Of a stretch of 64,000 nucleotides of DNA, positions 19,273-27,440 are shown piece after piece (the stretch's first letter is position 1; each line of letters opens with the position of its first letter). The DNA lies in assembly GCF_000252995.1 (NCBI RefSeq), contig NC_015761.1:3038001-3102000 (forward strand), read 5' to 3'. The notes beneath the pieces are model-generated. The model did no database searches. It worked only from the letters and a program-made list of their open reading frames with translations, and was not told where the DNA came from. Origin of the DNA: Salmonella bongori NCTC 12419 (GTDB lineage: Bacteria > Pseudomonadota > Gammaproteobacteria > Enterobacterales > Enterobacteriaceae). The position numbers were made by a program, and so were the translations under genes.

Positions 19273-20046
19273 ATGTCAGTACCACTTATTCTGACCTTAC
19301 TGGCGGGCGCCGCCACATTTATTGGCGCGTTTCTTGGCGTTCTCGGCCAAAAACCGTCTAACCGTATGCTGGCTTTTTCGCTGGGCTTCGCGGCCGGGAT
19401 TATGCTACTCATCTCACTGATGGAGATGCTGCCTGCCGCACTTGATACAGAGGGAATGTCACCCGTATTGGGCTACGGCATGTTTATTATCGGCCTGCTG
19501 GGCTACTTTGGGCTGGATCGCCTGCTTCCTCATGCCCACCCGCAGGATTTAGTGCAAAAAAGGCAACAGCCGATTCCCGGCTCAATAAAACGTACTGCGA
19601 TTTTATTGACGCTCGGTATTAGCCTGCATAATTTTCCAGAAGGGATCGCCACCTTTGTCACCGCCAGCAGTAATCTTGAACTGGGCTTTGGAATCGCGCT
19701 GGCGGTAGCGCTACACAACATTCCTGAAGGTCTGGCGGTCGCCGGTCCGGTTTATGCCGCGACGGGCTCAAAACGTACCGCGATTTTTTGGGCCGGCATC
19801 TCCGGTATGGCGGAAATTCTGGGTGGCGTGCTGGCGTGGCTGATTCTGGGAAGTCTGGTATCGCCGATCGTCATGGCGGCCATCATGGCGGCGGTCGCCG
19901 GTATTATGGTGGCGCTCTCCGTCGATGAACTAATGCCACTGGCCAAAGAGATCGATCCTAACAATAACCCCAGCTATGGCGTGCTCTGCGGCATGTCCGT
20001 CATGGGACTGAGTCTCGTCATTTTGCAGACGATAGGTATCGGTTAA
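19273..20046 (+). CDS. zupT: Zinc/divalent metal ZIP transporter ZupT
   Basis: 257 residues with eight predicted membrane helices. The ZIP signature in helices 4 and 5 shows HNFPEG and HNIPEG, the metal-binding pair. It imports zinc and other divalent metals without ATP. A strong AAGGAG site lies before the ATG. A degenerate REP follows its stop. Confidence 0.96.
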   Translation: MSVPLILTLLAGAATFIGAFLGVLGQKPSNRMLAFSLGFAAGIMLLISLMEMLPAALDTEGMSPVLGYGMFIIGLLGYFGLDRLLPHAHPQDLVQKRQQPIPGSIKRTAILLTLGISLHNFPEGIATFVTASSNLELGFGIALAVALHNIPEGLAVAGPVYAATGSKRTAIFWAGISGMAEILGGVLAWLILGSLVSPIVMAAIMAAVAGIMVALSVDELMPLAKEIDPNNNPSYGVLCGMSVMGLSLVILQTIGIG

Positions 20047-20112
20047 GGATACGTCGCGCCGGATGCGGCCCTTTTACCGGGCTGTTTCCGGCGGCCCGAC
20101 AAGCATCATGCG

Positions 20113-20289
20113 CTATTTTTGCTCATTTATCGCGCTATCGCCTTCGTTCATCTGGCGGAAAAGTTTTCTTCGCGCTTCAAGTAATGCATCTCTGTCCTGC
20201 CGAAACGCTCTGCAATAACGCTTCATATGGCAAATATATCCTATTACCACAAGAACAATGAATATGATCCAATACCAGGCAATAAACAT
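20113..20289 (-). CDS. Small single-span membrane protein, unknown function
   Basis: 58 residues from the ATG at 20289, or 61 from the GTG at 20298; AAGG nine bases upstream of the ATG favours the ATG. The first 22 residues are a hydrophobic, aromatic-rich membrane helix (WYWIIFIVLVVIGYI), then a basic Arg/Lys cytoplasmic tail with the charged QDRDALLEARRKLFRQM. I do not recognise the family. It is divergent from the assT region and sits next to zupT. Confidence 0.65.
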   Translation of the reverse strand: MFIAWYWIIFIVLVVIGYICHMKRYCRAFRQDRDALLEARRKLFRQMNEGDSAINEQK

Positions 20290-20298
20290 CCTTTTCAC

Positions 20299-20684
20299 CC
20301 TTAAAATTTAACATTCCTAAACATTTAACGTTAAAATTTCACATACCCTTATTTTGACGTATTCATATACTGGCATATTTGCGGAACAAATAAATGATTT
20401 TGATCATATAAATCAGCTGTGAAGCCGAATAATGAAAAAAGTAATAAGCGGAAAACAATGTCGATAAGATCACACTTCGCGCTAATTTATATTGTTCTTA
20501 AAATAACCCCCTTCTACTATCGATGAAGATAAGTAATTAAAAATATTGATGACAAATATATTTTATAATAAACAATAGCATTATGTTTTATATTTAAAGG
20601 GTAATAACCCCCTCACTTATTATCCATAAAAATATCACAAGAAGACGTTTTGCATTTATAATTTTTATATAAGGAGATATATCC
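20299..20684. other. AT-rich intergenic region upstream of assT
   Basis: 386 bases, strongly AT-rich compared with its neighbours, with no ORF worth naming. It holds runs such as AAAATATTGATGAC and TATATTTAAAGGG and a good AAGGAG site right before assT. AT-richness of this kind is typical of horizontally acquired, H-NS-bound regions; that is inference. No operator was found that I would defend. Confidence 0.6.
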
Positions 20685-22480
20685 ATGTTTCATCAATGCC
20701 GAAAAACATTACTTGCCGGCGCCGTCGCGCTGACATACGGACTTACTTCAGCCAGTATATTTGCTGCTGGTTTTCAACCTGCGCAACCCGCAGGGAAGTT
20801 AGGCGCCGTCATTGTTGACCCTTACGGAAATGCCCCCCTCACCGCCCTGGTCGAATTAGATAGCCATATGATTTCCGATGTCAAAGTTACCGTACATGGA
20901 AAAGGGGAAAAGGCGTTCCTGTTACTTATACCGTTGGGCAAGAATCGTTAAAAACTTATGATGGTATCCCAATTTTCGGTCTTTACCAGAAATTTGCTAA
21001 CAATGTCACGGTAGAATATAAAGAAAATGGTAAAGCCATGAAGGATGACTATGTGGTACAAACATCTGCTATCGTCAACCATTATATGGATAACCGTTCT
21101 ATTTCAGATCTCCAGCAAACGAAAGTTATTAAAGTCGCGCCGGGATTTGAAGACCGCCTTTATCTGGTAAATACCCACACTTTTACGCCACAGGGCGCTG
21201 AATTTCACTGGCACGGCGAAAAAGATAAAAATGCGGGTATTCTTGATGCTGGTCCGGCGGGCGGGGCCTTGCCTTTCGATATCGCCCCTTATACGTTTGT
21301 CGTCGACACACAGGGTGAATATCGCTGGTGGCTGGATCAGGACACCTTCTATGACGGTCACGATAGGGATATCAATAAACGCGGCTATCTGATGGGCATC
21401 CGGGAAACACCTCGCGGCACCTTTACCGCCGTTCAGGGGCAGCACTGGTACGAGTTTGACATGATGGTGCAAATCCTTGCCGACCATAAATTACCGCGCG
21501 GGTTTATGGACGCTTCTCATGAATCCATCGAAACGGTGAACGGCACCGTACTGTTGCGTGTCGGCAAACGTAATTACCGTAAAGAAGACGGTCTTCACGT
21601 CCATACCATACGTGATCAAATTATTGAGGTCGATAAGTCCGGCCGCGTGGTAGACGTTTGGGATTTAACTAAAATCCTTGACCCTATGCGTGATGCGCTG
21701 CTCGGCGCGCTGGATGCAGGTGCGGTATGTGTAAATGTCGATCTGGCCCATGCCGGACAGCAGGCGCAGCTTGAACCGGATACACCGTATGGCGATGCGC
21801 TTGGGGTCGGCCCAGGCCGTAACTGGGCCCACGTCAACTCTATCGCTTATGACGCAAAAGACGACACCATTATCCTCTCTTCCCGCCATCAGGGTATCGT
21901 AAAAATCGGTCGTGATAAGCAAGTAAAATGGATACTGGCGCCGTCTAAAGGCTGGAATAAACCACTGGCCAGCAAATTACTGAAACCAGTAGACGGGCAG
22001 GGTAAGCCGCTGACCTGTGACGAAAACGGCAAGTGTGAGAATACTGATTTCGATTTCACCTATACCCAACATACAGCATGGCTTTCCAGTAAAGGCACGT
22101 TAACCGTCTTTGATAACGGCGATGGTCGCAACCTGGAGCAACCAGCCCTGCCGACCATGAAATATTCCCGTTTTGTCGAATATAAGATCGATGAGAAGAA
22201 AGGTACCGTACAGCAAGTGTGGGAATACGGTAAAGAACGTGGATATGATTTCTATAGCCCCATCACCTCGGTCGTAGAATATCAAAAAGACCGCGACACC
22301 ATGTTCGGCTTTGGTGGCTCCATTAATTTGTTCGACGTTGGCAAACCGACGGTCGGCAAACTTAATGAAATTGACTATAAGACAAAAGAAGTGAAGGTTG
22401 AAATTGATGTGCTGTCGGATAAACCCAACCAGACTCACTATCGTGCGTTACTGGTTCATCCACAACAAATGTTTAAATAA
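20685..22480 (+). pseudogene. assT: Arylsulfate sulfotransferase AssT, disrupted by a one-base frameshift
   Basis: Encodes the periplasmic PAPS-independent enzyme that moves sulfate between phenolic esters. Reading 1 (20685-20951) gives a Sec signal and then 60 residues that fit AssT, but it ends early at LGKNR. Reading 3 continues the homology (VTYTVGQESLKTYDG) from about 20915 to 22480. The total length is 1796 bases, one short of a multiple of three. The family has GGGC where the sequence here reads GGC near 20912-20914, so one G appears missing. In the downstream part the catalytic His region (FTYTQHTAW) and the Cys pair (LTCDENGKCEN) oxidised by DsbL are intact. It could be a recent inactivation, a sequencing error, or a slippage switch. 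Confidence 0.9.
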
Positions 22481-22499
22481 ATCACGGGAAGGAATTAAT

Positions 22500-23171
22500 A
22501 TGTCATCTAAATGGATTACCGCTTTATTTAAAAGCATAATATTAACCGCAGCACTGGCGACTCCTTTTGCGGCATCGGCTTTTACCGAAGGTACAGATTA
22601 TGTGGTACTGGAAAAACCCATTCCCAATGCCGATAAAACACTGATTAAAGTATTTAGCTACGCCTGCCCGTTCTGCTACAAATATGATAAGGCCGTAACA
22701 GGTCCGGTATCTGATAAAGTTGCCGATATCGTTACGTTCACCCCATTTCACCTGGAAACCAAAGGTGATTATGGCAAACAGGCCAGCGAAGTATTTGCGG
22801 TACTGATTGCTAAAGATAAAGCAGCGGGTATCTCGTTATTTGATGCTAAATCACAGTTCAAAAAAGCGAAATTCGCCTGGTACGCGGCTTACCATGATAA
22901 GAAAGAACGCTGGTCAGATGGAAAAGACCCGGCATCCTTTATTAAAACCGGCCTGGATGCCGCAGGCATGAGCCAGGCTGATTTTGAAGCGGCGCTGAAA
23001 GAGCCCGCCGTTCAGGAAACGCTGGAAAAATGGAAAGCGGCCTACGACGTTGCCAAAATTCAGGGTGTTCCGGCTTATGTCGTCAACGGCAAGTATCTTA
23101 TCTATACCAAAAATATCAAATCCATCGATTCTATGGCTGAACTCGTTCGGGAACTGGCCACTAAAAAATAA
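22500..23171 (+). CDS. dsbL: Thiol:disulfide oxidoreductase DsbL
   Basis: 223 residues from the ATG at 22500, with GGAAGGA upstream; the longer upstream reading overlaps assT. It has a Sec signal ending ASA|F. DsbA-like thioredoxin fold with the active site CPFC (Cys56, Cys59) and the cis-Pro loop GVPAYVV. In uropathogenic E. coli DsbL oxidises AssT. It lies 20 bases after assT and 14 before dsbI, so the three form one operon. Confidence 0.95.
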   Translation: MSSKWITALFKSIILTAALATPFAASAFTEGTDYVVLEKPIPNADKTLIKVFSYACPFCYKYDKAVTGPVSDKVADIVTFTPFHLETKGDYGKQASEVFAVLIAKDKAAGISLFDAKSQFKKAKFAWYAAYHDKKERWSDGKDPASFIKTGLDAAGMSQADFEAALKEPAVQETLEKWKAAYDVAKIQGVPAYVVNGKYLIYTKNIKSIDSMAELVRELATKK

Positions 23172-23185
23172 GCAGGAAAACGATT

Positions 23186-23872
23186 ATGGATTTTATTAAG
23201 GGACTATGGCGAGACCTACGCGCAAGCCCTGTGGATACGCTGGTGAAATGGCAGGAACAGCGTTTTCTGTGGCTATTCATGGCCGTCGCAATGGGCGGGT
23301 TAATTATCCTGGCGCACTCGTTCTTCCAAATCTACCTCTACATGGCGCCGTGCGAGCAGTGTGTTTACATTCGCTATGCGATGTTGGTAATGGTGTTTGG
23401 CGGGGTTATTGCGGCGATAAATCCCAAAAATATCGTGCTGAAGCTGATTGGCTGCATCGCGGCGTTTTATGGCAGCATTATGGGCATTATGTTTTCTATT
23501 AAACTTAATGGCATCCATTATGCGGTACATAACCCGGACCCCGATTCGCTTTTCGGCGTGCAAGGTTGTTCAACCGACCCAACGTTCCCTTTCAACTTAC
23601 CATTGGCGGAATGGGCGCCGGAGTGGTTTAAACCTACCGGCGACTGCGGTTATGACGCGCCTGTCGTCCCTGATGGCGTGACACTTAGTAATATACAGCA
23701 GTGGTTTGTCGACCTCTACCAGCATTCCGAAGGCTGGTATCTGCTACCCCCCTGGCACTTTATGAACATGGCACAGGCATGTCTGTTGGCCTTTGGGGTG
23801 TGTCTGATTCTGCTGCTGATCATGAGCGGCGCCTGGGTGATAAAGCTCTCCAGAGGCAAAACCCGCGCATAA
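23186..23872 (+). CDS. dsbI: Disulfide oxidoreductase DsbI (DsbB family)
   Basis: 228 residues with four or five membrane helices. It is the DsbB-like partner that re-oxidises DsbL and passes electrons to quinone. The first redox pair is CEQC in APCEQCVY; the second periplasmic pair is CSTD and DCGYD. Last gene of the assT operon, ended by a strong terminator. It looks intact even though assT is disrupted. Confidence 0.95.
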   Translation: MDFIKGLWRDLRASPVDTLVKWQEQRFLWLFMAVAMGGLIILAHSFFQIYLYMAPCEQCVYIRYAMLVMVFGGVIAAINPKNIVLKLIGCIAAFYGSIMGIMFSIKLNGIHYAVHNPDPDSLFGVQGCSTDPTFPFNLPLAEWAPEWFKPTGDCGYDAPVVPDGVTLSNIQQWFVDLYQHSEGWYLLPPWHFMNMAQACLLAFGVCLILLLIMSGAWVIKLSRGKTRA

Positions 23873-23883
23873 TAACAAAAAAA

Positions 23884-23910
23884 CCGAAGCGCTTTTAGCT
23901 TCGGTTTTTT
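23884..23910. terminator. Bidirectional terminator between dsbI and ribB
   Basis: Stem CCGAAGC (23884-23890) with GCTTCGG (23898-23904), T6 on the plus strand and A-run on the other side, so it can end transcription of dsbI and of the convergent ribB. Confidence 0.9.
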
Positions 23911-23938
23911 CATCACAACGACAAATGTCAAAGCCCGA

Positions 23939-24592
23939 TTAACTCACCTTACGTTCATGCGCCAGACGGTACGCCACCAGATCTTCGATCGTGACAACGG
24001 CCATATTATGCTGGCCTGCAAACGCAATGCACTCCGGCGCCCGCGCCATCGTCCCATCGTCATTGGTCAGTTCGCACAGCACGCCAGCAGGTTTAAAGCC
24101 GGCCAGAGTCATCAAATCAATGGTCGCTTCCGTGTGGCCACCGCGCGTCAACACGCCGCCTGCCTGCGCGCGCAGTGGGAAAACATGGCCCGGACGGTTA
24201 AGATCGGAAGGTTTTGCGCCATCGGCGATAGCGGCACGTACCGTTGTCACACGGTCAGCGGCGGATACACCTGTTGTGACGCCTTCTGCGGCTTCAATCG
24301 TAACGGTAAAACCGGTACCGTAAGCGCTGGTGTTGTTTTCCACCATCATCGGCAGATCAAGCTGTCTGCGTCGTTCTTCAGTCATGCACAAACAGACAAT
24401 ACCGCTACCATGACGAATAGTGAGCGCCATCTGTTCTACAGTCATCGTCTCTGCGGGGTAAATCATATCGCCTTCGTTTTCGCGATCTTCATCATCAAGC
24501 ACCATCACACCGCGTCCTTCACGCAGCGCATCCAGTGCACGCTCAACACGTTCTAAAGGCGTACCAAAAGAGGAAAGTAGCGTCTGATTCAT
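23939..24592 (-). CDS. ribB: 3,4-dihydroxy-2-butanone-4-phosphate synthase
   Basis: 217 residues, family length. It converts ribulose 5-phosphate to dihydroxybutanone phosphate for riboflavin biosynthesis, Mg2+ dependent. The metal-binding motif DDEDRENEGD is present, as is the RHGSGIVCL segment. Single gene behind an FMN riboswitch, so it is turned down when FMN is high. Confidence 0.98.
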   Translation of the reverse strand: MNQTLLSSFGTPLERVERALDALREGRGVMVLDDEDRENEGDMIYPAETMTVEQMALTIRHGSGIVCLCMTEERRRQLDLPMMVENNTSAYGTGFTVTIEAAEGVTTGVSAADRVTTVRAAIADGAKPSDLNRPGHVFPLRAQAGGVLTRGGHTEATIDLMTLAGFKPAGVLCELTNDDGTMARAPECIAFAGQHNMAVVTIEDLVAYRLAHERKVS

Positions 24593-24691
24593 GGTAAAAA
24601 AACCTCACTAATATTATGGTTACCAGAATCAGGGCAGTCTTAGGAGTACCGACAGGCGGCAAAAAAATAACGTGAGCGGGTCCATGCCCGG

Positions 24692-24896
24692 CTGGATCGT
24701 TACCCTCTCCCATCCGGACTTTAACCGTCGGCCCCGGAATTACACCGGATCTGCTGACCTTTTCGCTATCGCAAAAAGCGCTCGCGGGCTTTCAGCTGGT
24801 CCTGCGATTTTTGTCTCGGTATACCGCAACAAAAAACCGTTAAACATCGCTGATTTACCGCCGGTGGGGAATTTCGCCCCGCCCTGAGAATAAGCG
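24692..24896 (-). ncRNA. FMN riboswitch (RFN element) of ribB
   Basis: On the minus strand the leader starts with the conserved CAGGGCGGGG..GAAATTCCCCACCGGCGGTA and ends with AGCAGATCCGGTGTAATTCC..CCGACGGTTAAAGTCCGGATGGGAGAGGGTAACG, here given only as broken pieces of the known RFN core. The P3 region is extended by a long variable insert, as in other enterobacteria. It lies about 100 bases upstream of the ribB start and controls it in response to FMN. Confidence 0.93.
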
Positions 24897-25027
24897 GGTT
24901 AACTATAACGCTATTGATTACCTTCATCAACGTCTTTACTCCGCATCACATCACACAATTCTGGTTTATGACACCCACATATCGCACTACAATAAGAGCT
25001 AACACTTACCAGTTCAGGGAAACCACA

Positions 25028-25324
25028 ATGATTGACCCGAAAAAAATTGAGCAAATCGCACGCCAGGTTCATGAGTCAATGCCGAAAGGTATTCGCGAGT
25101 TCGGGGAAGATATCGAGAAGAAAATCCGTCAAACGCTGCAATCTCAGCTGACGCGTCTCGATCTGGTGAGCCGCGAAGAGTTTGATGTCCAGACTCAAGT
25201 TTTGCTGCGCACCCGGGAGAAACTGGCGTTGCTGGAACAACGTCTCAGCGAACTGGAAGCACGCGACAAGCCTGAGGAAGTAAAACCAGCGCCCGCCATT
25301 CCGCCAGTCGATCCGCAAGAGTAA
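25028..25324 (+). CDS. ubiK: Ubiquinone biosynthesis accessory factor UbiK
   Basis: 98 residues from the ATG at 25028 (MIDPKKIEQIAR), the family start; upstream in-frame codons have no ribosome site. The N-terminal amphipathic helix and a C-terminal coiled coil (LEQRLSELEARD) are typical of the BMFP/YqiC family. It binds UbiJ and membranes to aid the late Ubi complex. The tail is Pro-rich. In Salmonella YqiC has been linked to host-cell invasion and virulence. Confidence 0.95.
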   Translation: MIDPKKIEQIARQVHESMPKGIREFGEDIEKKIRQTLQSQLTRLDLVSREEFDVQTQVLLRTREKLALLEQRLSELEARDKPEEVKPAPAIPPVDPQE

Positions 25325-25330
25325 AAACAC

Positions 25331-25352
25331 GAACGGGCCTGACGGCCCGTTC
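25331..25352. terminator. Bidirectional terminator between ubiK and glgS
   Basis: 9-bp stem GAACGGGCC with GGCCCGTTC and a TGAC loop. On the minus strand it is followed by GTGTTTTT, so it suits glgS; the plus-strand tail is weaker. Confidence 0.75.
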
Positions 25353-25396
25353 ATAAAATCTTCGTTATACCCTGTCGCCTGAAAACAGGTGAAGGG

Positions 25397-25600
25397 TTAA
25401 TGTTCTACTTCTAACTTCCTCGCCTGAGTCGCCTGCTGACAGTAAAGCGCGTAACGCTTACAAAACCAGTCACGGTGCGCTTCGTCCATATTGCCGGTTA
25501 CAGCCTGAATATCAACAGGACGCCCCTCTGCCTGCATTCTGGCAAAACTGCGCGCCAGGAAATCGAAATTATTTAATGAATAGACGTTATTGTTGTTCAT
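25397..25600 (-). CDS. glgS: Surface composition regulator GlgS (ScoR)
   Basis: 67 residues from the ATG at 25600, eight bases after GGAGG; two codons upstream is another ATG that sits too close. The protein matches the E. coli family across SLNNFDFLARSFARM and the HRDWFC..YALYCQQ core. It affects glycogen, motility and fimbriae. The N-terminus is Asn-rich. Confidence 0.93.
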   Translation of the reverse strand: MNNNNVYSLNNFDFLARSFARMQAEGRPVDIQAVTGNMDEAHRDWFCKRYALYCQQATQARKLEVEH

Positions 25601-25606
25601 CAGCAT

Positions 25607-25959
25607 ACCCTCCAGTGATTAAATTCTGTTAAGGCCATATGCTTTTTCTAATTTCAGTATTTCCCTATATGTACGGTGGGTTTATACATAACGTGCGAAA
25701 GTATAATGCCCGGGATCACAATTTCCTCCAATATGACCGCGTATAAAGTTATTGCAGCCTTAAGGGGCCTCACGTACTGGATGTTAAAGCAACAATGGTC
25801 GCACTGATCATACAGGCAACAGCAAAGAAAGAAGCCGCAGAGTTTATGGCGACCCGCACGCCATAACCGTGAAAGGCGCGTCGACACAGCATGTCCAACG
25901 CGCCTTCATCTTCAGCGCCCACGGCATCTGTCACACCTGATAGCGCTGCCTGTCACGTT
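25607..25959. other. Intergenic region between glgS and hldE, with possible small ORFs
   Basis: About 350 bases where E. coli carries yqiJ, yqiK and Sib RNAs. None of those is visible here. The region holds a probable 41-54 codon minus-strand ORF (listed separately) and a 21-codon ORF with a strong GGAGG site at 25654-25719. No terminator was found that I would defend. Confidence 0.6.
25770..25892 (-). CDS. Candidate small membrane protein downstream of hldE
   Basis: 41 residues from the ATG at 25892, with AAGG ten bases upstream, or 54 from a GTG at 25934. The reading is MLCRRAFHGYGVRV then AINSAASFFAVACM then ISATIVALTSST. The basic start followed by an Ala/Phe/Ile-rich hydrophobic segment of about 25 residues looks like a single-span inner membrane protein. 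It begins 26-68 bases after the hldE stop on the same strand, so it could be the last gene of that transcript. I do not recognise the family. It overlaps another frame with no protein-like features. Confidence 0.45.
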   Translation of the reverse strand: MLCRRAFHGYGVRVAINSAASFFAVACMISATIVALTSST

Positions 25960-27393
25960 TTACGTATCGCGCTCTGTCTGGAGCTTTTTAATGATATTCG
26001 TCGTGGAACAACCATCTTCAAAGTTCAGTACCATCACTTCGCCGCCGTTGGCCCAGACCTCTTCACTGCCCGCAATCTCTTCCGGCTTATAGTCACCCCC
26101 TTTTACCAGTAGATCCGGCAGAATACTGGCAATCAGTCGTTGCGGCGTATCTTCTTCAAAAGCGACAACCCAGTCGACCGACTCCAGCGCGCCCAGCACA
26201 ATCATACGCTGTTCCAGCGGATTAACCGGACGGCTTTCACCTTTCAGACGCTTAGTCGAGGCATCACTATTGACCGCCACAATCAGACGATGGCCCAGCT
26301 TGCGCGCGTTCGCCAGATAAGAGACGTGGCCCGCGTGCAGAATATCGAAAACACCGTTGGTCATGACCACTTTCTCGCCACGTTTACGCGCGCTGGCGAC
26401 GGCCTGTTTCAGCTCGTCTTCAGTCATGACGCCGAAGCCGGTATCCGCACGCCCACGTACCGCGTTTTCCAGCTCAATTGGGGAAACCGTCGAGGTCCCG
26501 AGTTTACCCACCACGACACCCGCAGCCGCATTGGCGAAATAACACGCCTCTTCCAGCGAATTACCCGCCGCTAACGTTGCCGCCAGCACGCCAATCACCG
26601 TATCGCCCGCACCAGTAACGTCATAAACTTCCTGCGCCTGCGTCGGCATATGGACCGCCGCTTTATTCGGTTGCAGTAGCGTCATCCCCTGCTCGGAACG
26701 CGTGACCAACAACGCGGAAAGGTCGAAATCGGCAATCAATTTCATGCCGCGGTCAACCAGTTCGTCTTCGCTTTTACATTTACCCGCGACAGCCTCAAAT
26801 TCAGAAAGGTTCGGCGTGAGCAGCGTGGCGCCGCGATAACGCTCAAAATCCGTCCCCTTAGGATCGATGAGCACCGGCACGCCTGCCTGGCGCGCCAAAG
26901 CAATCATCGTCTGCACGCTGGTCAGCGCGCCTTTGGCATAATCGGACAAGACCAGCGCGCCGATCGATCCCAGCGCCTGGTTGATACGCTCATGCAACGG
27001 CTGCGGGTCCACCCCCTCAAAACCTTCTTCAAAATCAAGGCGAATAAGCTGCTGGTTACGGGACAGCACACGCAGCTTGGTAATCGTCGGGTGCGTCGGT
27101 ACAGAAACGAAGTCACACTTTACGTTGACCTCCGCTAACGTTTTGCTCAGCGCACGCGCGGCGTCATCAATTCCCGTCAGGCCGACCAGACGGGCGTTCG
27201 CTCCCAGAGACGCAATGTTCATCGCCACGTTCGCCGCGCCGCCCGGACGTTCCTCAACGCTATTCACTTTAACAACGGGCACCGGCGCTTCCGGTGAAAT
27301 ACGGCAAGTAGGGCCATACCAGTAGCGATCCAGCATTACATCACCCACAACCATGACGCCCGCACGTTCAAACGCTGGCAGATTTACTTTCAT
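25960..27393 (-). CDS. hldE: Bifunctional heptose 7-phosphate kinase / heptose 1-phosphate adenylyltransferase
   Basis: 477 residues. The N-terminal ribokinase-type domain (about 1-318, motif GAGDTVIG) phosphorylates D-glycero-beta-D-manno-heptose 7-phosphate. The C-terminal cytidylyltransferase-like domain (from about 344, GVFDILHAGH with HxGH) adds AMP. It makes ADP-heptose for the LPS inner core; loss gives deep-rough LPS. glnE lies 47 bases upstream on the same strand. Confidence 0.98.
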   Translation of the reverse strand: MKVNLPAFERAGVMVVGDVMLDRYWYGPTCRISPEAPVPVVKVNSVEERPGGAANVAMNIASLGANARLVGLTGIDDAARALSKTLAEVNVKCDFVSVPTHPTITKLRVLSRNQQLIRLDFEEGFEGVDPQPLHERINQALGSIGALVLSDYAKGALTSVQTMIALARQAGVPVLIDPKGTDFERYRGATLLTPNLSEFEAVAGKCKSEDELVDRGMKLIADFDLSALLVTRSEQGMTLLQPNKAAVHMPTQAQEVYDVTGAGDTVIGVLAATLAAGNSLEEACYFANAAAGVVVGKLGTSTVSPIELENAVRGRADTGFGVMTEDELKQAVASARKRGEKVVMTNGVFDILHAGHVSYLANARKLGHRLIVAVNSDASTKRLKGESRPVNPLEQRMIVLGALESVDWVVAFEEDTPQRLIASILPDLLVKGGDYKPEEIAGSEEVWANGGEVMVLNFEDGCSTTNIIKKLQTERDT

Positions 27394-27440
27394 TCCTGTC
27401 TCCTGAGAGATTCAAAATTTGCGCGCGATAATAGCATAAT

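Noticed and set aside
20395..20420. FNR-like site TTGAT..AATCA before assT
   Set aside because: The half-sites are spaced 6-7 bases apart, not 4, so it does not fit the FNR consensus.
23957..24556. Plus-strand 199-codon ORF opposite ribB
   Set aside because: Antisense shadow of ribB with no start signal and no protein-like features.
25607..25959. Sib/Ibs toxin-antitoxin relic, as in E. coli at this place
   Set aside because: No Ibs-like hydrophobic peptide start or QUAD repeat sequence was found on either strand.
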